Assembly: GCA_963978895.1 (NCBI GenBank)
Contig: OZ022245.1
Location: 3,660,009 to 3,724,008 of the forward strand
Origin: Erpobdella octoculata
Taxonomy: Eukaryota > Annelida > Clitellata > Hirudinida > Erpobdellidae
DNA: 64,000 bases
Direction: 5' to 3'
Shown here: piece by piece, positions 14,115 through 26,395 of the stretch
How the letters are laid out: every line of letters starts with the position of its first letter
Position numbering within the stretch: position 1 is the first letter of the stretch
Notes under the pieces: model-generated
Told to the model about the DNA's origin: nothing
Database searches by the model: none
What the model saw: only the letters and a program-made list of their open reading frames with translations
Made by a program: the position numbers and the translations under genes

Positions 14115-15235
14115 CATAATTCAAATAAAAACCCGACAATGACTATTTAAAAAGATAACTGAAATTTAACTAAACGATTACGAGTATTAGTCAGTTTTTA
14201 TTGGAGGAAACTGTTCAGTCTTCTCCACAACCATGATCGAAATTTTTAAAACTAGCTTAACTCTTAGCCAAATTCTATGTTTTGGGCGTCTTGACGCGAC
14301 TCCTACGGTCTACGGACAAGGAATGTAATTATACATTGATGTTATTCTTGAGTGACATTAAATACAACGAAACAAAATGAATGGTACAATTTCGCAACCC
14401 ATAAATTGTCCCATTGCTTTGCACAAATATCTGCCGTTAATGTCAAGTCTTCACCGGTCTGCAATTTCGCAATTTGCTGTTATTGTTCTTCAAGTGTTTA
14501 GGAAAATTTTTTTCGACTTTTCCGCATATCCTATGTATAGTATAATGTAGAAAACGATTTTGATTGAGTCGATTTTTGAAAGCGGTAGCTTGAAAGCAAA
14601 CCAATAGTCATTGACAAAAATGCACTTTTATTGACAAATTAAATAAATTTTTAATTAAATTAAAATTAAAAAACAAAATAAACGTTTTAAAAACAAATTA
14701 CGCCAGCTTCTATTTTAGAAACAACCCACAGCCTGAGAACTGCTGGTCTAAGAGGTAGTGAACATAATTTAGAGAGCATATTTAACGGGGAAATACTTGA
14801 AGACGTGTCAAAATTTAATTTCTTTTTTTTATTTTTATAATTTAAATATAAAAAATAATCAGAGCAACTTCTTCCCGCGCAAATCCTTCATTCAACGACA
14901 TCAGCTTCCTCGACTTCGTATAAGATTTACAAACACACAGTTCATTTAACAGTTCAAATAACTTGTTTATCGGATTTAGCACACATTTGAAGTCAGCTGA
15001 TGTTTGTGTTATTAATCTTCAGTTTTTACAAAAAAAAGAAAGAAAAAATCAGTAAACGATTTGAAAAAAAAACCCAGCTGTTTATCTATTTTGTTGTGAT
15101 TTGTCCCGCTATTATGTAACCACCAGTATATATATATAGAAGAGCTGGTGACGCAACTCTTGTTATGGATTGTGTATCCGGTTTGTCTGTTTTCTGCACT
15201 GAGATTTGCTTTCTCGGGAGATTTTCTTACTGGCA
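14115..15235. other. Gene-free spacer
   Basis: AT-rich DNA with short unsupported open frames. I see no conserved gene, RNA or transposon end. Confidence 0.4.
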
Positions 15236-15239
15236 TGCG

Positions 15240-15363
15240 ATAGGTTTCTATTTATCTTTTTTATCATTCTTTTCTTTAACATAGGCTTCTATTTATCTTT
15301 TTTATCATTCTTTCTTTTAACATAGGTTTCTATTTGTCTTCGTATAGTTCTTTTTTTTAACAT
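15240..15363 (+). repeat. 41 bp tandem repeat, three copies
   Basis: Three consecutive units begin ATAGG(T/C)TTCTATTT and end CTTT(A)AC. The first two are nearly identical, the third diverged. It is a pyrimidine-rich minisatellite with no open frame. Confidence 0.85.
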
Positions 15364-15369
15364 AACAGA

Positions 15370-17900
15370 ACTGAACAGACGTGTATTACTTGGGATTGGA
15401 ATGCCTAGAAGAGTGCTTTCGAAATTTATATCTGAAAAAGTAGAAAATATTTAAATAACGCTATATAAATTTTTGTATCAGTTGTTTGATTAGTTGGGTT
15501 TTTACCCGGAAGTTAAAGTAGTTTCATAGTCTTTATTTCTAATTTCTGACTTTTTAATTGCAAGCAGAAAACGATATACTTTTGTTAAAAAGTGGAGTAG
15601 CCTATAAATATTCTAGAAATGCCGTATAATATAATGTATTAATATTATAACTATAAATCAACAAAAAAAATTAAAACTGAAAAATCAAATTGATTATTTG
15701 TTCTTAGTTTTACTTGAAAAAGCAAAATTTTTCTTACAAAAGTTTTGTTTTTTCAAAATTTGTTATAACATAATTATGAAGATCATTGGACTTATCGAAT
15801 AATAAAGTAACTGTAGATCCTAAAGACATGCACAACTAGCCATCTTTTCAGTTACGGGTGATAGATACATTAGATACTACTAGACATTAACCAACGATAT
15901 TCTTTTTTGTCTGTCATTTGTTGTCAACAATGAAACAATAAATAATTCAAAAGTTATATTAATATTATCCATTTAATGAAAAAATCCGTCACTGCATCGA
16001 ATATATTATTCAAATCTACGATCGATGATTGGTCATCTGATCTAATTATGTTAATTATGTTCTTCATCCACAACCGAGGAATCCTTAAGTATGATGCACC
16101 TCAATATCAACACGATAACAACATAATTCTCAAGAAAGATAACTCTGTATTATACAAACAATATAAAACATACGAGTCTTGCAAGCGTAGCGCATTCCTC
16201 TGCGAAGTACCTTGACGACAAGGTCACTTGTTTCAATGCTGCTGACAGATAGGACAGAAATATCATTGTGTCATTTAGGCACGAAGCTATAAAGTGGTTA
16301 GCGCTGTTAATAAAGTTTTACGGTTACTTTGTGTATGAATTAAATGCTAATCTAACTGCCAATGAAAAGAATTTAAACTTGGCTAGCAATTAAATTTTTC
16401 TTTATATTGATGAAATTTATGTTTGTTTGTTTTTTAACTTCCAGATCCGAGTTGGATGTTGGTGATGCAGATCCATGCATGCGTATTTGTGTGTGTGTCT
16501 ATGTATGTGTGTATCTCTATGTATGTGTGTGTTATACAATTAAACAAATTAAAAAAAAAATTACAAATCATTTTTTTTGAAAACAATTTCTTTAAAAAAA
16601 GAAGAAACACGTTGATTCGAAAGGTATATAAATATAAGTCAAAAATTAAAAATATAATTGGTGATTATAAAACTATTTCAACTTTCTTTTCTCTCTTTGT
16701 ATCTTTCTCCCTCTCTCTTTCTCTCTCTCTTTCTTTCCTCCTCTCTCTCTTTCTTTCCTCCTCTCTCTCTCTCCCTCTCTCTCTTTTCGTTTCTTAGTCT
16801 CGTTTTTCGCCTCGTCTTCTTCTTCCTCTCCTCCTCGTAGCTTAAAACTGAATACTGGTAAGCAGAGAGTCTAAATGCCAACACTAAGCAGCGAGCAGTT
16901 TTGTTTTCCAGCTATTTTTGCTCAGTGAGGTTCGCACGCATTTCCTCATACCCCCGATTCTGTGCGTGCGTTTAAACGTACGTGTGTGTGTGTGTATTTG
17001 TGCCTGTGTGTGTATGTGCGTGTGTATAATAAGTGTTGTGTATACGTTGGTATGTATATGGGCGTGTAGAGTGAAACAGAGAATAATTGCAGAGAGAAAA
17101 AAGAATGTTTATGTTTCTTTAAAAAGCAACAGAAAAAAGAGAGAAGAAGAACAATGGAGAGATGGGTGAGGGCAAAAACGGATTCCATCTTTGATAAACT
17201 TCGTATTAACATAATTTATTCTCGCACGAATGTTATATAGATAATCTCAATATGCATTTAAGCTCATCATCACAGCGGGCGGAAAATCCCCCTTCTCGCC
17301 ATCAACAAAGCATACGAAAGCAGCAGAGTCGATTTTTCGGGAATTTTTGAAATACTTCACACGCTCAAGCGAATGCGCGAGCCAAAATCAGGAAAGCATC
17401 TTCAACAATTATTGCACGTGCGAGAAAAGTTGTTTCAACCAAATCGCCTTTGGCAGCACCTGGAAATCATATTTCTCATTTTACACTCGCCATTACATTT
17501 GTTTACACTCGTGTTTTGAAGACATTGGTGATCAAAATACGTTTAATCACATTGACCGTAGGTTAAAGAATTCTAGATATATAATTGAAAATTCTGTCAT
17601 GACTCATAACTATAATTATGGCTTATATTTATATTATTGAGTATTATAGTGTATTATCGTGTATTATAGTGTATTATAGTGTATTAATATGCCCTTCACG
17701 AAATATAATTTAGTTAATAAATTCAGTGTAAAAGTGCAATACCATTCCGAATGTCGACCAACATAACATATTCAAGGTGGAATGCTCGACCCCTCGACTT
17801 CCCACACCCACACCGCGATGCACCACCTACTCCACCTTTATTACCATCATCATCACCGCCACCGCCATCGTTATCATCACCGACGCCAATCCAAGAAGAA
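15370..17900. other. Spacer upstream of troponin I
   Basis: This contains an imperfect CT/CTTT tract (16690-16790), GT-rich tracts (about 16480-16530 and 16980-17030) and a GTATTATA repeat (17640-17690). Open frames of up to about 100 codons (for example 17347-17640) have no recognisable motifs and AT-driven composition. No gene is called. Confidence 0.45.
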
Positions 17901-18143
17901 CTATTTCGAATTTCTTTGTACAGCAGAGCAGCTAGATGGCTCTCCAGGAGCAAATTCGCTCCCGCACTCTGAGCATAAGTTGCGCCGTCTCGCAGGGAAA
18001 ACTCGTGTTTCTTCAACTTCACGAAGCTAGTTCGTTCGTTCGATTTCCAGTCTCTCTCTCTCGGACTCTGTGCGTTTTCCAACTTTATTTCTGTCCTCCT
18101 TCTTTTTTACGGATTTTCACGTCTAACTTTAAACAGGAGAGCA

Positions 18144-18556
18144 ATGTGAGTTATTACAAAAGTTAACAATGTTTAATTAATGCTTGTAATAAAATAATTA
18201 AAAATAGTTATCTGAAAAATATTATATTTATTTTACTACGATGTCATTGTTATTATTTAATGGGTAACTTTTAACATTAAATTCAAATTCAAATTTTTTT
18301 TATTTTTATTTTACAGGGCCGACGAGCAAGAAGTAAGCCATCTTGAGAGATTCGAAATTTTTTAATAACTCAATAATTCGGAGGAGTTAACGTCTCTACA
18401 AATAAAATATTTTAGAAACTTGCAAGTTTTTCAACAACAACAAAATTAACGGATCTGTGAATTTATAAAAATAACTATTAATACTACGGATAATCTTAAA
18501 ATTTTTCATTTCTCTCTTTCTTCCTTTTCTTTTTCTTCTCTCTCAATCTCTTTTTT

Positions 18557-18588
<32 letters not shown>

Positions 18589-20982
18589 TTACTTCGTTTC
18601 TTTCACTCCTTCGTAAAAACTTAAGGGGACCATCGGCCTCCCCCGCAATCTTTTGTATTGTACGTTTTTGGTTATTAATCCAGTATAAGTTAAATTTATA
18701 TAAATAAAAAAAAAGTTTTACTTTTTAAACATGCAATAAACGTTCACTTGTTTACTAAATTAACCGTAAAAAACTGCTCGAAACAATCAAAAAATATCTC
18801 TTAAATATACAGACCAGTCTCAACCGAAGAACGGAAATATAAAAATACTAAAAATAAAACAACTGATATTATTATCTGTAACATAAATACTTGAATTTGC
18901 CATTTTGAAGAACGTAGTTGTTCAGAAGACAGCTGAAGAGCTGAAAAAGCAGCAAGAGAAAGATGCCGAAGAAAGGGCAAGGACCATTGCAAGTCGCGTT
19001 CCCAAGTTGAGTATCGACGGCATGGACAAAGGTTCGAGAGAGCTGCCAACTGGCTGTTACTTAACTTTACTCAGCTGTTACGAAATACTAAAATTAGAAT
19101 AAAACTGTTATTTAATTAAAAAAATTAAAAGTTTTATTTTTGTTAATATATTTAATATAATATCGCAGATGCCCTGGAGAATAAGGTGAAAGAATATTAC
19201 GAATCGGCGTGCAGGCTGGAGGAGGAGAAATACGATTGGGAATTCAAACTGAGAAAGTTAGACTTCGAGGTAATCAGGAAGTATTCGAGTTCGAGAAATT
19301 TAATTACATCATTTAGTGATGATGACGATGACGAAATGCTAATGAAGATGATGACTAAGACGATGATGATGGTGATGATGAAGAAAAAGATGCTAATGAT
19401 GGCTATGGCAACCTGATAGATGTTTTGATGGTGTACCAAAACAAAAGGATTTAGATTTCACAATAGTTCCTCGCGAAAAATTCTGACTGTACCAGTAGCA
19501 GCCGAGATAATCCGACAAACATTTTTTTATACTATTAAATAAGAAATTTAGACATGTTTGACCAGGGAATCGCGAGAAATCTTGACAACTAAAACTACAG
19601 TTATGATCTTCTTGTTTCAGATCAACGAGCTCAACATTATCGTCAACGACATCAAGGGACATTTGTTAGTAACCTTTCTGTGCATTGGGGACGGTTGAAT
19701 TTCTGAGTAATAAGAAAAAAACTTAAAAGCAGGATCGCCATTGAAGGGGCGGAGGCGATGGTTGACCTCCAGGAATTTGGACAAAAAGATTTAGATAATT
19801 TTTTTTGAGAAAATATACCTCCGACCACCCCCTCCCCGGGCATCAGCTATTTTTGGAGACAAAAGTCCGATAGAGTTTTAGATTTTTTTTGGGAGAAATA
19901 TACCTTCGACAACCCCCTAACAGTCATTAGCTATTTTGAAGACAAAAGTGAAACATTTAGTAGAAGAAATATTATTTTAGGCGTTAAAGAATTTTGGCCT
20001 CTTCAAGAAGGAATTGTTGAAATGATGCTCCTGCTTTTGTAGCGATGTTGGGCGGAATTATTAGAAGATATTTATCCGTTATGTTGTTCAAGTTTCTATA
20101 AAATGAAGCTGATAGTATAAAAACATGATTTGCACGGACTTTGAATTTAAATTTGCATTCAGGAAACAAATTGATTTTCGTTTTTAATATTTCTGGTTTA
20201 TTCTCGACAGCGTCAAGCCATCACTGAAAAAAGTATCGAAAACCGAGCAGAAGTAAGTTTCTTATTATAATAAATCAATTCAACAATGAATCAGTTTATC
20301 ATATTAGAGTTATCATCACTGATTTTTTTTTGATTTTTTTGTTAACTAGATTTATTTATTTATGTTTTTTTGTGAAGACTTGCTAAAATTGCCGAAGTCA
20401 AGAGCAAGCTCGGCTCGGCCTTCCGAGACAACTTGAAATCGACAGGACAGTCCAAATATGCTCTCGAAGAAAGCGACGCTGTAAGTTCTTTTTCTTTGCT
20501 AAAAATTCTGAAAAATATTTTCTTCAGCAGATGATTGATAGAAATATAAACTATAAAAAGAAACTGTTGATCTATCAATCAAAATTAACTTCTAAAACAC
20601 CTTTTCATTATATACATTCGTTTTTATTGATCTGCGGTGTTTATATGGTTTTTAAATTTTGATTAAAATATTACTATAAACAATGACAAACTATTATTGT
20701 ATTTAGAAATCGATTTACATAATGTAAAAATAAAAAAGTGTGTTTAAAAAAAACTGTTTTTTGCTTGAACTTGTTAAATGTAATAAGTGGCCGATTTTGT
20801 ATAGGTGGCTTATTGTCAACTCTTGAATTTCTCTTCAAAAACATTGTTAATGGTAAACCGTATTTCATCAACAGAAAGGTAAACCCGACTGGGGCCAAGA
20901 CAGTCTGAAACGTAAAGAAGACGAAGCTGCTGATGAAGAGCAGCCTGCTGAAGAAGAAGAAGAAGAGGAAGAAGAAGAATAA
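18144..20982 (+). CDS. Troponin I
   Basis: Troponin I is the inhibitory subunit of the thin-filament troponin complex in striated muscle. Coding segments are 18144-18145 (A and T of the start codon), 18317-18332, 18911 or 18926-19031, 19169-19269, 19621-19664, 20211-20252, 20378-20480 and 20875-20982. The start codon is split, AT|G, giving MADEQE. The core has the troponin-C/T-binding helices (TAEELKKQQEK, then RVPKLSIDG, EEEKYDWEFKLRKLDFEINELN), the inhibitory-region segment FVKPSLKKVSKTEQKLAK and the C-terminal actin-binding part NLKSTGQSKYALEE, then KPDWG and a poly-Glu tail. The model gives about 173-178 residues, short at the N-terminus; a further exon between 18333 and 18905 may have been missed. 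Two acceptors (before 18911 or 18926) are both in frame. Confidence 0.93.
18545..18592. repeat. (CTTT)n microsatellite in troponin I intron
   Basis: A run of TTTC units in the second intron of the troponin I model, part of a longer pyrimidine tract. Confidence 0.85.
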
Positions 20983-21119
20983 AAAAATCGAAAATTGAAT
21001 TATGATAAATATAAATATTTTTTATTTATTTTGTTCGTTTTTTCGACGAGAGAAAAAAAATTTATTTTGAAAGAAAAAACCTTCACGCAAAATATAAAGC
21101 GCCGCAAGAAAAATTTAAT

Positions 21120-21125
21120 AATAAA
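21120..21125 (+). terminator. Troponin I polyadenylation signal
   Basis: AATAAA about 140 bases past the troponin I stop codon, in AT-rich 3'UTR. Confidence 0.5.
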
Positions 21126-21477
21126 TATTCTGTAAAATGCGAACCTGCTGAACTTTTATTTTTTTTAATATTCACCAAAAAATGTAATATTTCGCCCTGT
21201 GATGTTGAAAAAAATCCCAAGCAGACTGTTTAGGTCGCTAAACACAACTGTCGTTTGAATATGATTTGAAAGACTTAATGCTTTCTGATTCAGGTAATCG
21301 CGTAGCCAGCGAGCCAAAATTTTCCTTGGAGACTCAATTGCAGCGTCACCTCTTTCGATCTTTAGGACTGACCATGGATTCCTTAATTAAAACTATCTGG
21401 ACGTAACACTCAATGGGCGAGGGCCTTAATGACTCTATTACATGAGGCGATATTGTGTACAAGCATGCGGATCTAGC

Positions 21478-22330
21478 CTGACTGACTGACTGACTGATAA
21501 TCAACGCCGAGCTCAAACGCCTCATCCTAGAAACGTGAAATTTGGAACTTATATTATTTTTATTGCATAAACATCCACTAAGAAAGGATTTTTGAAAATT
21601 TTGCTTCTGAGAGGAAGAAACTGGAAAACAAACTTTTTTCTAAAACGATGTATATCTCGAAAACCAAAAATGAGGAGATTTTGAAATTTGGTATATGGAT
21701 TCTTCTTGAAAAATAAAAAAATACGTGTTTCACAATTTTTTGAAAATTCGGTTTCCCGGACCTCAAATGTGGGTTGGAAAATTGGGTTATTTGGTTTTTA
21801 AAGTAGCTGCTACTAAAAAACTGTGAATGCTACAGGAACAAAAATTAGTATTTAGTTTCTACTCCAAAAATAATGAAATACGTGTTTTAGCATTTTTTGA
21901 AAATTTGGTTTCCAGGACTTCAAATGTGGGGTGGACAATAGGGTTATTTGTTTTTTAAAGTAACTGCTACTCAAAAACTGTAAATACCACAGATGTAAAA
22001 ATTAGTATTTAGTTTCTATTCTAAAAATAAAGATAACTGTGTTTTATCATTTTTTTTTTAAATTTGGTTTCCAGGACTTCAAATATGGGGTTGAAAATAG
22101 GGTTACATGGTTTTTAAAGTTACTGCTACTCAAAAACTGTAAATGCTACAAAAGTAAAATTAGTATTTAATTTCTACTCTAAAAATAATGATATACGTGT
22201 TTCACCATTTTTTGAAAATTTGGTTTCCAGGACCTCAAATGTGAAGTGGAAAAAGGGTTATTTGATTTTAAAATAACCGCTACTCAAAAACTGTAGGTGC
22301 TACAGATGTTAAAATTAGTATTTTGAGGTT
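21478..22330 (+). repeat. Dispersed repeat R1, long copy with four ~158 bp units
   Basis: The left end is a GACT run followed by GATAATCAACGCCGAGCTC. After about 270 bases come four tandem units of about 158 bases, each containing GGTTTCC(A/C)GGAC(C/T)TCAAAT, GGGTTATTTG, TTTAAAGTA and ACTGCTACTCAAAAACTG-like blocks (at about 21748, 21907, 22066 and 22223). Shorter copies are at 25282-25440 (+) and 30282-30868 (-). There are no open frames, so it is probably a non-autonomous mobile element of unknown class. Confidence 0.8.
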
Positions 22331-22369
22331 TTGTGCCGGTTAAAAGTAGATGAGTTCAGTTTATCACCG

Positions 22370-22690
22370 GACGGACGGGCCAAGCCGTTATTTTAAGGTC
22401 TTCATACGGCCCTGCCCAAACCTTAAATCAAGGTGGGACGGGCCGAGATTTTTAACCAAGTATATAGACCTTTTAGTGATTTTAGGGTGTTCAGAAGGGC
22501 CGGGCTAAACCTGAAGTCAAGGTGGGACGGGCCAAAGTTTTTCATCAAGTATATAGAACTTCTAGGCCTGTAAAAACGGGCCGGGCCCATATTAGACGGG
22601 CCGTGTCGGGCCAGGAATTTCGGTTTTTGAAACGGGCTGGGCCAAGTTGTCGACGGGCCGAGCCGAGGCCTAAAAAATTGATCCGTGCAG
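22370..22690 (+). repeat. CGGGCC-rich dispersed repeat, copy 2
   Basis: The longest copy of the family also seen at 5425 and 60361. It contains two tandem partial units starting GGTGGGACGGGCC(G/A)A, then GGGCCAGGAATTTCGG and a CAGTACTC end. GC content is clearly above the surroundings. Confidence 0.75.
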
Positions 22691-22917
22691 TACTCTACTA
22701 TGTATGCACGGTTCAAATTCTCTAATTTATACGAGCGAAGCCGCTACGGCACTGTTAGTTAACTCATATGGGCAAACTGATGATCAGCATCATTGATCCT
22801 GTGAACAAAAACCATCTTCCTCATCTTTTACCAGGTCTATGAATTAAAAAATAATGACAATTTTCAGTCAAAAAATTGTTGTGTCCAGAATTAAAAAAAA
22901 AGCTTGCGTCATGGTTG

Positions 22918-22998
22918 CAGAGCAAACCGAAAACGGAAAAGCAAGCGAGAACGAGAAATCGACCGGGAGCGGGAGAGCAACGCCGGGTACCCCGCTAG
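22918..22998 (+). mobile_element. GA minisatellite plus Helitron-like 3' terminus
   Basis: A short GA-rich minisatellite leads to CGCCGGGTACCCCGCTAG followed by T. The GGGTACCC palindrome a few bases before CTAG, then T, matches the Helitron rule of a 3' hairpin, CTRR end and insertion between A and T. I infer this is the 3' end of a non-autonomous Helitron-type element; its 5' end was not found. Confidence 0.55.
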
Positions 22999-23140
22999 TC
23001 AATCAATAAAATAAATGACAAACCCTGCCTCAAATTACAATGGTAACTGGAGTGCTTTAGGTTTCTATAAGTAGCTAAGCAATTTTTATTGTCTACATGT
23101 ACAATAAAATAAATGAATAAAAAAATATTAAATAGGTAAT

Positions 23141-24877
23141 TTAGGATATGTTAACAAATGTTATAAAGTATTTTGGATAATCAAGGTTAAATGAAGGATC
23201 AAAGGAGTTTTGGTCAACTAATTGTCGCACATCACTTCCCTTTTTCAATTCTTCATGTCTTTGAAAAAAATCCTTTGCAAGTTCTCGATTCACTAAATTT
23301 GAATCAACAAACTTAAGAATAGCTTCAGCTTCCGGGATTAAATTCTTTGTAAATTTGTAATATTTTTCATACGCCAAAATTAGATGACGTACAATTTCTT
23401 TAATCTCTGAAGCGTTTGACGTTTTGGGATCGAATAGCAAAAGAATAGAAATCCAACCGTGACATGGCGATAATAACTCTTTCCAGAGAACATCTTCTAA
23501 ATGTATTTTGCAGAGCTGGCGTTTTTGCACGTGACTAAATCTAGAACTTAATATAACTTTTATGAAATTCCTAATTTCAATAGTTTTTAAGCCAGTTTTG
23601 GATAAAATACAAAAAATTTGCCAAAAATAAAATAAATCTAAGTTAGTCAAGTTGTTAAAAAACATTCCTAGATTTATAAGTTCAACAATAGCTGGAAGAT
23701 GTTTTTTTATAATTGATTTGTAATTTTCATTTTTTTCCTTATTTTGCAAATAGAAAAGACACCATAAAAACATTCTATTTTTCCAAAAAACGTTTTTCAT
23801 TGACGCAATAATTCCTTCAACTGTACAAAAATCACTAACAATTTCAGAATTTATGTTTGTAAAAACTTTTTCAACTTCTGAATGAATATTAGAAGGTCTC
23901 GAGGGCAAAAAACGCAAACCGAAATACTGAAATTTTCTTGAGTACGTCCACGTAAAACGTTCTACACTACGCGAACCGATGAATAAATTACTTATGTCTA
24001 AGTAAACTAAATTAGGTAACAGACCTATCAGTTTGTCTATCAGGTTTAGATTTTTGTAATTAGCTACCAGAAAGCACATGTTTTCACTCATATCGAGCCA
24101 CGTTAAATTAGAAAGACAAGATATTGAGTCAACCAGTTCTTTCAATGAATCTCCAGCAGATGTACTTATAGTTAATTTTTTAAGATTAACAAAGCAAGAA
24201 AATTTACTTATGGTTTTTCTAGCATATCCACACCCAGATATTCTCAAAGTTTTTAAGCCCTCACAAGGAAATTCAAGTTTAAGAATATCAATGAGATCTT
24301 CTTTAGTGCGAAATATGTTCTTACAAGGACAATGCAGAGAGAGTTGAACTAATTTTGGACAAGACCATGCAGGCAAATTTTTAATATAATTTTTGTGAAA
24401 ACTTTTGATATCTAGACAAAAAATATGTAGATCCAAACTTGTCAAATTCAAAGACGAAAAAGGAGTTTTGCAAAAATAATTATGAAAACTTGAAAACTTA
24501 TTACCTTTATTTTCATTTTCTTTTAAAATATAATCTCCAGTAAAAGAAACACAAGTAAGATTCACTCTACCAAGAATAGTTTTTAAAGGCTGAGAAAAAT
24601 TGTGAATTTCAACTTCGTGAAGTCTTAGCTCATGATAACATTTAAACTTGAGGAAAAATGGAATTATAAATTCAGATCCATGTTTGATTCCTCTCTTTTG
24701 ACTTCTTGTAATAACATCATTAAAATTACTGAATGATAGATTCACGTTGTCTTTAACCTTAAAAGGAAGACATTCTATTTCAGAAGATGGCTCAAGAAAT
24801 GTTTCCTTAAAGTTAAATACGACAAAATCTAAGCAGGACAATTTTAATGAAAGCAAATTATGCAGGGAATGACTCAT
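23141..24877 (-). CDS. LRR protein, family copy A (578 aa)
   Basis: A single uninterrupted frame of 578 codons, paralogous along its length to the 600 aa gene at 27201. Residues of about 190-300 carry leucine-rich repeats (LKTLRISGCG, LKKLTISTSAG, LTWLDMSENMCF, LVYLDISNLF). The rest is predicted alpha-helical with paired hydrophobics (for example AIVELINLGMFFNNLTNLDLF). LRRs followed by a helical, armadillo-like part recall ZYG11/ZER1-type CUL2 substrate receptors, but I cannot confirm a VHL box, so function is unassigned. A splice acceptor-like TTTTTAG lies 26 bases before the ATG, suggesting a noncoding leader exon or trans-splicing, and a (TA)n tract starts 132 bases upstream. It is divergent from copy B. 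Confidence 0.8.
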   Translation of the reverse strand: MSHSLHNLLSLKLSCLDFVVFNFKETFLEPSSEIECLPFKVKDNVNLSFSNFNDVITRSQKRGIKHGSEFIIPFFLKFKCYHELRLHEVEIHNFSQPLKTILGRVNLTCVSFTGDYILKENENKGNKFSSFHNYFCKTPFSSLNLTSLDLHIFCLDIKSFHKNYIKNLPAWSCPKLVQLSLHCPCKNIFRTKEDLIDILKLEFPCEGLKTLRISGCGYARKTISKFSCFVNLKKLTISTSAGDSLKELVDSISCLSNLTWLDMSENMCFLVANYKNLNLIDKLIGLLPNLVYLDISNLFIGSRSVERFTWTYSRKFQYFGLRFLPSRPSNIHSEVEKVFTNINSEIVSDFCTVEGIIASMKNVFWKNRMFLWCLFYLQNKEKNENYKSIIKKHLPAIVELINLGMFFNNLTNLDLFYFWQIFCILSKTGLKTIEIRNFIKVILSSRFSHVQKRQLCKIHLEDVLWKELLSPCHGWISILLLFDPKTSNASEIKEIVRHLILAYEKYYKFTKNLIPEAEAILKFVDSNLVNRELAKDFFQRHEELKKGSDVRQLVDQNSFDPSFNLDYPKYFITFVNIS

Positions 24878-25005
24878 TTTTAAAAGTTTTTAAACCTCGA
24901 TTGCTAAAAATAAAGTTATTACTGTATTATTTTCAACTGAACTAGTTTTACAAAAACAATTTTGCAACGATATTAATTTAAATGTTGTTTATATTTTTAT
25001 TGTTG

Positions 25006-25273
<268 letters not shown>

Positions 25274-25281
25274 ACATATCT

Positions 25282-25440
25282 ACTGATAATCAACGCCGAG
25301 CTAAACCGCCTCTTCCTAGGAAAATGAAATTTGGAACTTATATTACTTGTATAGCGTAAGAATCCACTAAGAAAAGGTTTTTGAAAATTTTGCTCCCCAG
25401 AGGATGAAACAGGAAACAGCCCCCCTCCCCGAAACCTTGC
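25282..25440 (+). repeat. Dispersed repeat R1, short copy
   Basis: GATAATCAACGCCGAGCT, AAATTTGGAACTTATATTA, CCACTAAGAAA and TTTTTGAAAATTTTGCT blocks match the start of the R1 copy at 21478. The ~158 bp units are absent. It lies upstream of an R2 copy, the same order as in the inverted copy at 30065-30868. Confidence 0.8.
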
Positions 25441-25645
25441 CATTATCGATGTTGAAGTGACGTGCGTGCCCGTGTTTTCGAGACATATTAAAAATTAAAT
25501 AAGTTATCAAAATTATTAGGGTGGGAGTTGTCCATGGGTCTATTTTTGAAAACCCAACCCGCCAGCGAATCTGTTCGACTCAACTTATTTTTGTTTTTTC
25601 TTTTGTGACCCGACCCGACCCACTTTGGCTCTGAGAATCGTCAAA

Positions 25646-25785
25646 TCTATAATATAGTAGCCCCCGTCACTCACTCACTTAGTGATTCTGTCACGCTTAC
25701 GCAATTAGTAGTATAGCTACTATATTATCGAAGATATTTCTATTAGTATTCAGTAGTTATTAAATACAATTTTTACCAATGCTTT
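25646..25785 (+). mobile_element. Helitron-like 5' terminus
   Basis: TCTATAATATAGTAGCC preceded by A is repeated at 26156. Both are followed by CGTCACTCACTCACTTA and TGATTCTGTCACGCTTACG. A 5' TC after an A fits the Helitron rule. The inner sequence leads into the R2 repeat. Confidence 0.45.
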
Positions 25786-26155
25786 TATTAACACGTCGTC
25801 TCTGTTTCTCTGTCTGTCTGTTTCTCTGTCTGTCTGTTTCTCTGTCTGTCTGTTTCTCTGTCTGTTTCAAATCTTGCAATCAATTTTTGAATCACTTCCT
25901 GATGATAGATTTTTTTCAAATTTTGCATACATGCTCAAAATAGAAGACAATGCAATATTCAATTATTAGTTTTACAATAAGTCAATTAATTTAGTTAATT
26001 TTAATTAATTCCGATATTTCGATATAATTAAGATATTTCGACTTTAATATAAAATAAAAGAGTAATATAAGAAAAAATTAATTGCAAAATTTGTGTTTTA
26101 ATTACATATAAGAGCATTGGTTTTAAAAATTCGTTTTTAATTTACTTGTTTATCA
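25785..26155 (+). repeat. Dispersed repeat R2, copy 1
   Basis: Starts with (TCTGTCTGTTTC)n-like units, then CAATCAATTTTTGAATCACTTCCTG, a CATACATGCTCAAAATAGAAG block and AATTTGTGTTTTAATTACATAT. Other copies are 30065-30260 (-), 57240-57375 (-, degenerate) and 58190-58615 (+). There is no open frame. Confidence 0.8.
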
Positions 26156-26253
26156 TCTATAATATAGTAGCCTTCGTCACTCACTCACTTACTGATTCTG
26201 TCACGCTTACGTAATTAGTCGTATAGTAGTTATTAAATAAAAAAATGTATCAT

Positions 26254-26295
<42 letters not shown>

Positions 26296-26334
26296 AATTA
26301 TATATATGAATTTTAATAATTGACAAATAAAGTA

Positions 26335-26395
<61 letters not shown>

